A DNA stretch of 23,730 nucleotides, from positions 282,076-305,805 of the forward strand of contig BFEA01000303.1 of the NCBI GenBank assembly GCA_003427395.1, in the 5' to 3' direction. The position numbers and the translations under genes are program-made. Of this stretch, positions 16,720 to 23,730 are shown one piece after another. The notes beneath the pieces are model-generated. The model had not been told where the DNA came from, did not search any database, and saw only the letters and a list, made by a program, of their open reading frames with translations. Origin of the DNA: Chara braunii. Taxonomy: Eukaryota > Streptophyta > Charophyceae > Charales > Characeae. Positions within the stretch are counted from its first letter, which is position 1, and every line of letters begins with the position of its first letter.

Positions 16720-17280
16720 CTAGCACTTCTCAACCGCGACTTTGAATCCTGCGTCCTTCAGTGCGTGCAGTGTCCACTCAATGTGTTGCACGTGTCCCTC
16801 ATAGGAAGTAGAAAAGATAAGAATATCATCCATATACACAATCACACAGTAGTTGATTATGCTCTGCGCCAGCTGCGTTTTTCGCGCGAAGTCTTGGAAA
16901 GCCATATTCATCGCACGTTGAAACGTGGCTAGGGCGTTGCAAATCCCCATCGGGCATCTGACCCATTGCCAAGTTCCTTCAAAAAGAATGAACGTCGTCT
17001 TCGGGCGATCTTCTATTCGAACCAGAAGATGGTGGAATCCATGTCGAATATCAAATTTACTAAAGAATCGAGCACTACCAATAGCATCCAACAATTCATC
17101 AATCCGGGGAAGGGGGTACACGTCCTTGATCGTGATATCGTTGAGCTTTCGGTAATGGATGCCGATGTGAATTCCTCCTGCTTTTTTCGGCATAATCACT
17201 ACTGGAAACGACCATGGTCCGATAGCGGGTTCGATCCCACCATTAGCTTCGAACTCCTTAATCCTTTAAACGCGGCTGCT
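16720..17280 (-). other. Reverse transcriptase domain
   Basis: Conserved gypsy RT blocks are visible in order: GPWSFPVVIMPKK, GIHYRKLNDITIKDVYPLPR, FFSKFDIRHGFHHLLV, TWQWVRCPMGICNALATFQR and VIVYMDDILIF. The catalytic YMDD is at 16825-16836. The aspartate of FDI and the two of MDD are kept. GICNA replaces the usual GLCNA. A one-base frameshift near 17265 separates it from the upstream segment, and TAG at 16720-16722 (probably CAG) lies after EKC. Confidence 0.95.
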
Positions 17281-18080
17281 CTTTGCGCCAGTGAATACCG
17301 ATAAGGAGCGCAACTAATTGGCGGATGATCCCCCGTAAGGATCGCATGCTTGATTACAGTAGATAACCCAATATCACTGTCATCCATACTCAATACTTCA
17401 ACATAGCCATGCAACACATCAATCAGGGAATCTGGGATATCTCTGGGGACATGACTCGGGATGATGATCACTGCATTATGCGCGATGTTTAGGGGCGTTT
17501 CAATCCAATCCATCCTTCATGATCGCCTGTCGTGCACACTAGAAAACATTGAACTACTGGTTCGGACCGAGAAGACAGTAGCAATCATTTGGGATTCAGT
17601 CGGACTGATCATCTCGGTCTCTTTAACTTCAGCGTCGGTTTCGAAATCATCGACATTTTTAGCTATCTCTACTCTTGTTAATTCCGTCATTTCCTGCGTG
17701 AGATCCAGAACGTCTGTTATCGGAGCCTCTGCTTCTTCCTTGATCAAAGCGATCATGGCTCCTTGCGTGAGTAGTGATCGAGGGGGAGAGACAGAGAGAT
17801 CCATGTAGTGATTCATTTGCTGATACCTAGCCTGGAGTGAAAGCGTGCTCTCGTATAACGTGCGAGGGGGTTCCAAACTGTCAGCCGTATCGGAAATTTG
17901 CAAGATCGGCTCTCCCGAGAATATCGCAGGAGGAGTTTGTCTTTCTGTGGGTAGAGAGCGGCTGGGCGCGCACTTTTCCGAGCCTAGATCGAATGTTCGA
18001 GTCATTGTGGGGATCATTCGAAATTCTTTTCTTGCCTCGCAATCGAACATCTCGACTAATTGCTTTCATTCTTCCTTATT
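17280..18080 (-). other. Linker between protease and reverse transcriptase
   Basis: Open in the pol frame except for TGA at 18066 and 17517. It is acidic and Ser/Thr-rich with no recognised fold up to about 17500. Near 17350 the pre-RT segment HAILTGDHPPISCAPYRYSL appears, the usual PYR-containing lead into the fingers of gypsy RT. Confidence 0.6.
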
Positions 18081-18620
18081 AGGCATAGCGCTCAATTTTT
18101 CCTCGTAATCATGTTCATTGAATTCGTCTTCCCACGCAGGGGGCTGTTCCTTATCAGGGTTCGAGAAAGACTTCTCCAGATTTTGGATCATTCCTATCCA
18201 GTTGATATTGGGATATCTTCTTGGTGATCGAGTAGAAATTTGAAGGGGAAGTGTTTGAGGTTTCCCGCCCGTATGGGTGAGAACGAGTTGTTTGGAATCA
18301 AAATGGATCCGAGCGCCTACTACCATCGCCCAGGGCAGTCCTATCATTATCGAATAAGAATGCACATCAATAACCAACGCATTAACCAACACATGCACTC
18401 GGCCCACCTTGATCGCAACGTTTTTGATGATTCCTATGATGTTAATGGCCTCTTCATCGACCGAGACATAGTTATCCTTCCCTGGTAGAGGAAGGATGGA
18501 ATTCAGTCATCCGGTCTTTCGAACGGTGTTTAGAGAGATAGCTACGGCTGAAGATCCAGAGTCAATCAGCGCATCAAACGGTTTACCCCAGACTTCGCAA
18601 TTACATTCCGCACTTTTCCA
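18080..18620 (-). other. Retropepsin-like aspartic protease domain
   Basis: ALIDSGSSAVAIS (DSG at 18555-18563) is the active-site motif D-S/T-G. Downstream NALVIDVHSYSIMIGLPW is the second conserved retropepsin segment (hydrophobic-hydrophobic-G before L). The TGA at 18507-18509 falls between them and would have been CGA. The domain follows gag in the same frame. Confidence 0.85.
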
Positions 18621-20248
18621 TAGGACCGATCGTACATGCACAAAGTGATATTTCTCTGCGTAAGAGATGGAGGTGATTCTTGCCGTTTCTGGTGCATTCA
18701 ATTCGACCGTCGGAGAAGGACTTGCCTCACTCTCATCTTCTTGCTTTTTCTTCGGCATACGCTGAACGCGCTGATAGGTAAAGCGCTTCTGATTCTTTTG
18801 GCATTGCTGCAAAAGTTTGTCGTTTGCAGCTTCAGATATAGTCAACAGGTGTCCTACAGGGATCGACACTCGAATATCTAACTGTTTGAGTGTCTGTAGG
18901 AGATCGATTTCTCCTGTTTGAAACTGGGGTCCTGGTTTCGATGTACGTTTGACCCAATCGAGTTCTTCGTTGGCGGGTCGGATTGCTCCGATCAGTCCAG
19001 TCAGCTGGAGGTACTCGGTTGGATCGACGATGTCTACAGCCTCGGAAGAGGATCCTGACGTGGATGCGCCTGGATTGGCCGAGGAGGATTGATCGACGAT
19101 GAAGGGGGAAACTTTCCTTGCATGTTCTAATACTGCGGCCACCCGACCTTGGTTTAAGGCTACGGGCGTGGCCGCAGGAGGCGGCTGATTAAGTTTCGGA
19201 TGGGGGCATTCTCGTGCGAAGTGCCCCGGCTGTTTGAAGTTGTAACATTCAATCCTCCCCGCTGGGTTAGCCACCTGAAGGGGAGCGGCAGGATGGGCTG
19301 GTCCTCCCGCGGGAGGACCTGTAAGCAAAGGGTACTGAGGGGGAACGGGGCGAGAAGGAATGGAATTAGCCTTTATTAGTTTTGTCATGATTTGTTCTAG
19401 CCGATCCATCTGGGAAGTTTGCATCTGCAACAGGTTATTCATCCACTCGGACTGTTTAGTCGTAGCGGTATGGATCATCTGCGCTAGGTGCAGATTGGTG
19501 ATGGGAACTGATGCCGCTTTTTGGGCCATGACCGTGTTCACAGGTACTACCTTCGGAGGGAGAGGCAGTTTCGAGAGGGGTAGGGAGTGATACGGGGAAG
19601 GATCTGGGACGCGGCCGTCTTGGTAATCATGATCGGGACGAGGGTAAAATTGTCCTACTGCTCTGAGCCAGGATCGTCTCTTGGCCGCCACGTCTTGGAT
19701 CGTATCCGAAATATCTTCTTCTCCCTGACTTATATACTTACGCGTGTCCAACAGATCCAGCTCGAGGGCGTTGGCGATGATAACTGACAACTGGTTTGTC
19801 TTGGGAGGGACCTTTTTCTGCAGTTTCGCCTTTAACACGGGATTGCGGAGATGATCGATAAACAAATCCCGGGCCGCGTTCTCTTCCCGTCCCGATTTGT
19901 CCAAGACGGTCTGAAAACGATCCACGAAATCGGGCAGCGATTCCCCTGGTTCCTGCGGACGGGTTTTCAGGACGAACCAGACAGCGTCTTCACTGACCGC
20001 GTTAAATCGCACTAGGAACGCTCTCTTGAAAGTATCTCAGTCTACCCATTGGTGCCTTCTAAACCAATCATGTGCAGTGTTTCGGAGCAACAGGGTAATG
20101 ACGCGGGGAAGATCCTCAGCGCTATATCCCTGTATTTGCACGGCTTCAAGCCATGCTTCTGGATGAGTATAGTTAGGATAGAAGGGAAGGTAGCGGGAAT
20201 GCTTACCATCACCCGGGGAGGCGCCCCATTGGCATCAGCCATGGGCAT
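18600..20248 (-). other. gag: gag region: capsid-like domain and degenerate zinc knuckle
   Basis: The N-terminal part resembles the Retrotrans_gag family, with HPEAWLEAVQIQGYSAED, LLRNTAHDWFRRHQW and ESLPDFVDRFQTVLDKSGRE in the expected order. A Pro-rich linker leads to CYNFKQPGHFAREC (19206-19247), a CCHC zinc knuckle whose second Cys is Phe (TTC where TGC or TGT is expected), so it could not bind zinc normally. The in-frame TGA at 20037-20039 and a frameshift near 20210 break the N-terminus. ATG 20248 is chosen because it is the first in-frame Met after the leader; ATG 20242 is an alternative. Confidence 0.85.
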
Positions 20249-20260
20249 TTCTATTCGGGC

Positions 20261-20280
20261 CTCGGCAGATCTTTGCCGAG
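20261..20280. repeat. Leader hairpin
   Basis: CTCGGCA and TGCCGAG form a 7-bp stem around a 6-base loop between the primer site and gag. It could be a structure in the genomic RNA leader. No function is shown. Confidence 0.5.
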
Positions 20281-20350
20281 TGACAGGAGGACTGAGGCAA
20301 TTGGGTTGTTTAGTTGATCTCCCTCTCGCAAGCTCGTCTCACTATCGTCA

Positions 20351-20370
20351 GAACCGACACGTGTCGGTTC
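20351..20370. repeat. Perfect 20-bp palindrome overlapping the primer-binding site
   Basis: GAACCGACACGTGTCGGTTC is its own reverse complement. Half of it is the distal part of the primer-binding site, so in RNA the site could fold on itself. Confidence 0.9.
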
Positions 20371-20378
20371 CGATACCA
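20361..20378 (-). promoter_or_regulatory. Primer-binding site, initiator-Met tRNA-like
   Basis: Minus strand TGGTATCGGAACCGACAC begins at the U5 end. The first seven bases match the standard plant primer site TGGTATCAGAGC complementary to the initiator Met tRNA 3' end; two of the next five differ. Another tRNA is possible. In this LTR the usual U5 end CGCGTCACA seen in the left copy is missing, so a deletion of about 10 bp at the junction is likely. Confidence 0.7.
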
Positions 20379-20587
20379 ACCTCACGCCCTGCGCTGCTTT
20401 CCGTTCGGAGTGCTAAGGGTGCGGAAAGGAGGCCCCGAAAAACAACAAGATGAGGTGTGTCAAGGATTTTTGGAAAATTGAGTGTGGGGACACAGAGAGA
20501 ACCGAAATCCCCATGTTGGTCTGACGAAGTGAGCAATCTGGCGGGTTTCGGCGCGCGAAGACTTCGCGACGCGGGGAAGTTTTGTAT

Positions 20588-21286
20588 TCAATCCAAAAAG
20601 TATTGTCGGACTTTGCACCGGGCTACGGCGCGTCGTTTGGAGTGGAAGGGAGCGGGCACGTGTTTAGTATTCCGTTTTCGCACTATCTCCCGATGCCGCA
20701 CATTACACAGTTCTGAGTCTGACGTGGAAGGTCTCAATCGCGTGGCCCTTTCCTTATGCTCGTCGTCGTTCCGTGTTCGGTAATGGAACCCCTTCGACTG
20801 GTAGTGATCGAAACGTTGGCAATCACTACACAAGGTGTTAGGCCAATGGGGTGCCATTGCCGGCCACAAGATGACGATCAACTCGTTGAAGGGTAGCAAC
20901 AACAAGTACGGTGGAAAGCGCGTATCCACAATGACAAACCCAACGCCTACGAACCCTGAACATCGATTCTCAGGAGGAAAATAATACTGCCCACCGATCT
21001 TTGCGACGACTTCTCGTATGTCCCACTCACAAATACGCGTCCTATCCTCGTTATACGGGAAGGGACGAAGAGGGGATACGGGAGGCTATCACCTAGTCGG
21101 GTTGAGCCCGTTAGTCCACATGGCAAACAACCAGAATTTCCATAAATAATTTAACCATTCATCACGTGCGTTCAATCCTAGCAATCCAATCAGAAAGGCT
21201 AGACAGGAGAAACAGAGGGGGCGGAGAAAGAGAAAGGAAAACTTATGTGTGGCGAGACGCGGTTTTAGATTGTGCGTCGCATACAT
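20588..21286 (-). pseudogene. LTR-encoded ORF, right copy (232 codons, membrane-protein-like)
   Basis: The frame starts at ATG 21286 and ends at the stop 20588-20590, 699 nt. Two adjacent stops (TGA TAG near 21085-21090) interrupt it; the left copy reads CAA CAG there. Residues about 16-38 are strongly hydrophobic (FSFLFLR, then LAFLIGLLGL) after a basic N-terminus, as in a signal anchor or signal peptide. Trp-rich WLNYLWKFWLFAMW follows. The C-terminal half has CEWDIREVV, CSDCQRFDHY and a basic tail. The left LTR keeps the same frame with only a 9-nt in-frame indel. No known family recognised. Since it lies in the LTR downstream of the TATA candidate, it would be the first ORF on the genomic transcript. 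Confidence 0.6.
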
Positions 21287-22123
21287 ACTCGCGATCTTCC
21301 TTCGTCAATCACAACTCAAAGCATTCCTGCATTTCCAAATCCCAACAACATTGCCCTGCCATCGACTCGCTCTAATCAAGATAAGTTTCGTACCCTTTCA
21401 CTCTCTTCTCCCATGCGGACATTCACTGTGGAAGCTGTGAAAATGACAACCATGCAATTTCCCAACAGGGTGGCGTTAAGGGAAGAACCCTTAGTGGTCG
21501 ATACACGCGCATCCACCGTTCATAAGACAAAACCCACTAGTTCGGGGGACTACCCAGGAAACTAATGGAAGAATTCCGGAGAAAACCATTCCGACGCAGT
21601 CATCACATTCATTCCATCATACGCCAACTTTTGACTTATTACATAGAACCATCCAGACAAGGAAGAAGGAGAAGGAGAACTGCGACAGAAACAGACGGGG
21701 ATATCAAGATCAGAGGGAAGAGTTACACTGAAATGGAGAGAGAAAAAAGAAGGTCCTGCTTTACCGCCGCAAGGTCACACCAAAGAAGAGATTCATAACC
21801 AAGAGGGCGCATTCACCATTAAATTCCAACATGGCCCCGAGCCAGTCATCCACTCAACTCAGATCACCTGTCCACATCTCCGTCACCGACGATCCCGGTC
21901 GTCGCGCGTCATCCTCCACCACTGCGATCGTCACCCCGCCAACTTAGTCTCGACGTGGCTTGCCTGGATCCCACAGTCTGTCGTGGTGACCTAGCGCACC
22001 GCCAGCCAGTCTACAGTCGGCTCGTCTGGACTCTCCGACTCGCATCGTACACATCACCTAGCCACTACTTCCCAGAAGCTGGCCGATGAGTTGAGAAAGA
22101 GTTTTGCGGGGGCGCCGACGGAA

Positions 22124-22129
22124 TTCATA
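22124..22129 (-). promoter_or_regulatory. Degenerate TATA position in the 5' LTR
   Basis: The position equivalent to TATAAA in the left LTR reads TATGAA here, so the promoter of this copy has probably lost its TATA box. Confidence 0.4.
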
Positions 22130-23021
22130 GTTACGAGAAGGGAGAGAGATGCGGAGAAGGGTGGAGGGTAAGGCAGAGGAGGGCATAGGGGAGTTTTGGA
22201 GCGACCGCCCATTGAAAGCCATGTTGATCCCTCCTAACTCGACCTCAGCCAATCAGAATCGTTGTGCAGTAAGAACTTACACGATGCTTCTCCTTGGCTG
22301 GATGGGGAGAAAATATCACTTGGGTTTTCGAGCATGGATCTTAGAGCGGGAAAAAGAGGAGCGCGAAGGATAGCACGAAACGGGTCCAAGATTCAGATGA
22401 TCAAGAAGGAGAAAAAGGGCGCGCGCGAAGAAGGGGAGGGAAAAGCAGTTACAGGAGGAGGGAGCAAGAAAGCATGCGCGTGAAAAGAGGTGAAGTGAGA
22501 AGCGCGGGGAGGAAGGAGAAGGGAGCTTGCTTATATGGCGCCGGTCAGCAAGAGGGAAATGTGCACCTAGACAGTTGCAGTTTTTTTTCTCGATCCTATG
22601 CTTATTCAAAATTGAAAGTACCATATCCGTGCGCAAAAGAGGCGCGGGAAAGAAAGTCTTCCGTCGATCCATATTCCTACAAGAATTTCCCAGAGTTTCC
22701 AAGGTCGAGGCCGAGAACATTCGCGCGCAGAAGGTCGCGCGGCATTTTGATACTTCTGGGATTTCTAACTGCCGAGCTAAATTCCAAGCGCGCTCGTTAA
22801 GGCGCGCGAAATTCCCATGTATTTTCAAAACAACAACAAGGAAAAGAAAGGAAACTTGACAGATTCCCGCAAGGTACCTTTAACCGGGCACAAACAAAAA
22901 GGGGAGAGACGGGGGGGGGGCAGGGTTTCAGAGTCGAACTGTACACATCTAGATGCAGAGAAAACACGGAAAAAGGAAGGGGTCCGGAAGATGGCGCAGG
23001 TCCGGAAGCTAGTATGTCACA

Positions 23022-23188
23022 AACACACCCCCAAGCCAAAAAAAAAAGAAAAACCCGGCCCCGCTCAGCGTGAACTCCGTGAACTATGACCGACCCGTGT
23101 TTACCTACCCCGTGACCCCGTGTTCACCGACCCGTGTACGACACTGATGATCTAAGGGGAAAGTCATAAAACCTCCCCCCAACGAAAC
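23022..23188. other. Short flank with ACCCGTG-type repeats
   Basis: CCGTGA and ACCCGTGT motifs recur several times between about 23068 and 23140. An A-rich segment (about 23039-23053) follows the LTR. Nothing here resembles the reading frame interrupted on the left side of the element. Confidence 0.5.
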
Positions 23189-23402
23189 CTTTGTATACAT
23201 TTCCCCCCAAACGGGGAAAAAGGTGTCGCCGGCCCCAAAATCATTTTCGACGTTATTTTTGCACCGTGCAAAACAGTTTTCATTTCCCCGCATTTTTACA
23301 CAGCGGCTGTTACCGGCCCAGTCACGGTGCAAAAATGACACCAAAAGTGATTTTGGGACCTGCGACACTTTTTTCCCCTTTTGGAGGGAAATGAATACAA
23401 AG
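23189..23402. mobile_element. Foldback (MITE-like) element, 214 bp with 80-bp arms
   Basis: The left arm 23189-23268 and right arm 23323-23402 are inverted copies with 11 mismatches in 80 bases by my alignment (about 86%). Outer ends are CTTTGTAT and ATACAAAG; inner ends are GCACCGTG and CACGGTGC. A 54-bp centre separates them. A run of 20 T starts directly after the right arm. No coding capacity. A non-autonomous inverted-repeat transposon is the simplest reading; its autonomous partner is unknown. Confidence 0.85.
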
Positions 23403-23422
23403 TTTTTTTTTTTTTTTTTTTT
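23403..23422. repeat. Poly-T run, 20 T
   Basis: Starts immediately after the foldback element's right end. Confidence 0.9.
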
Positions 23423-23460
23423 CTTTTGCGGAAAGCTGCACTTTTATTTTCAATGTCCAA

Positions 23461-23652
23461 GAGATCGGGGCCGGGTCCAAGTCCCACCAGCTGCGTTGAG
23501 TTTCCTCAACGCCTGAATGTAAATGTGTTTGTCGCTATGTGCGATTGAGTAAACTCAATTCCATTTCTACACATCTCTACAATCACGTCCAGATTCAGGC
23601 GTCGAGGAAACTCAATGTTGCTAGTGGGACTTGGCCCCGGGAACCCCACATC
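23461..23652. mobile_element. Second foldback (MITE-like) element, about 190 bp
   Basis: Core arms 23471-23518 and 23593-23640 are inverted copies with about 6 mismatches in 48 bases. The pairing weakly extends to GAGAT and ATCTC at 23461 and 23652. The arms themselves contain the small hairpin CGTTGAG/CTCAACG, and the centre contains ATTGAGT/ACTCAAT, so the TTGAG/CTCAA motif recurs. It is unrelated in sequence to the element at 23189. Confidence 0.75.
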
Positions 23653-23730
23653 TCAACCCGGAGTAACCCTGGTGACTTTTTTTTTTTTTTTAATGTGGTC
23701 CGATGGACCACCGATCAGATATTAAACTGA
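23653..23730. other. Right edge: poly-T run and a 7-bp hairpin
   Basis: A 15-T run (23677-23691) is followed by GTGGTCC-GAT-GGACCAC (23695-23711), a perfect 7-bp stem with a 3-base loop. The window ends before any further context. Confidence 0.7.

Larger units (their letters stand above)
14162..20248 (-). pseudogene. gag-pol: gag-protease-RT-RNase H-PHD-integrase polyprotein, decayed
   Basis: A single ancestral reading frame can be followed from ATG 20248 to TGA 14162. I place single-base frameshifts near 20210, 17265, 15900 and 15365. There are nine in-frame stops: TGA at 20037, 18507, 18066, 17517 and 15662, and TAG at 16720, 16111, 15347 and 14498 (low coordinate given). None is TAA. Gag and pol appear fused without a programmed frameshift: the gag frame continues through the protease into RT once the TGA codons are read as sense. 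The product would make the capsid, process itself, copy the RNA and integrate the DNA. Domains are listed separately. No chromodomain follows the integrase; the C-terminus is a Ser/Pro-rich tail. Confidence 0.9.
9258..23021 (-). mobile_element. Ty3/gypsy-type LTR retrotransposon, full-length but inactivated
   Basis: Two LTRs of about 2.64 kb bound an 8.4-kb interior on the minus strand. Domain order is gag, aspartic protease, RT, RNase H, PHD finger, integrase, which is the Ty3/gypsy order (RT before integrase). Three more ORFs follow before the 3' LTR. The LTR starts TGTGAC and ends GTCACA in the right copy, a perfect 6-bp inverted terminus. The LTRs differ at roughly 8-10% of positions in the stretches I compared, so the insertion is old. 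The 5 bp outside each end (CCCGA left, AACAC right) do not match, so no target-site duplication is visible. The many stops and frameshifts show the copy is not functional. Confidence 0.95.
20379..23021 (-). repeat. 5' LTR (right copy)
   Basis: Aligns with 9258-12002 over its whole length and ends GTATGTCACA at 23021. Near its outer end it has an 18-bp extra segment relative to the left copy (around 22991-23008), which makes a partial duplication of GGTCCGGAAG. It lacks the last ~9 bases of U5 at the primer-site side. Confidence 0.93.

Noticed and set aside
20037-20039. TGA in gag as a possible recoded stop (readthrough or selenocysteine)
   Set aside because: Eight other stops follow in pol, including TAG, and frameshifts are present. 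Decay explains it without recoding.
22316-22828. 170-codon open frame in U3 of the right LTR
   Set aside because: The left LTR has stops in the same frame and it lies upstream of the TATA candidate, so it would not be on the main transcript.
1-23730. CRISPR array, bacterial operon or phage features
   Set aside because: The window is eukaryotic: plant-type U6, LTR retrotransposon, microsatellites. No regularly spaced identical repeats with unique spacers were seen.

Overview
This is a window of nuclear DNA from a green plant or streptophyte alga with a repeat-rich genome. A U6 snRNA copy near 1000 carries the plant-type 3' end. Everything else recognisable is retrotransposon, small inverted-repeat element, satellite-like repeat or homopolymer run, and there is no ordinary host gene. 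A large-genome charophyte such as Chara would fit, but that is only a guess.

Left part (1-9257). The window opens with the end of an LTR related to the main element but in the opposite orientation. Next come a small foldback element (643-753), the U6 copy (about 978-1085), a degenerate repeat tract (1690-1830), an array of seven short hairpins with differing but complementary stems (1950-2211), poly-A and poly-T runs, short dispersed duplications, a compound CA/GA microsatellite, and a block dominated by the heptamer CTCGAAA/TTTCGAG (about 5640-7180) holding a 383-bp duplication at a 784-bp offset. A decayed gag-like reading frame with a zinc knuckle (about 7520-9257) runs up to the LTR.

Main element (9258-23021, minus strand, about 13.8 kb). 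This is a Ty3/gypsy-type LTR retrotransposon with unusually long LTRs (about 2.64 kb). In element order it has the 5' LTR, an initiator-Met-like primer site, gag, protease, reverse transcriptase, RNase H, a PHD-type zinc finger, integrase with a GPY/F-like C-terminus, three further 3' ORFs, and the 3' LTR. Pol and the first two extra ORFs are joined by 4-nt ATGA stop/start overlaps. Each LTR also holds a sense-strand frame of about 230 codons with an N-terminal hydrophobic segment. The copy is dead: several frameshifts, and in-frame stops that are all TGA or TAG, as expected from deamination of methylated CGA and CAG codons. No target-site duplication matches at the two ends.

Right flank (23022-23730). 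Two compact foldback elements follow (23189-23402 and about 23461-23652), with poly-T runs.

The best candidate for undescribed biology is the coding layout of this retrotransposon family: a PHD finger inside pol, stop/start-coupled 3' ORFs, and a membrane-protein-like ORF in the LTR.
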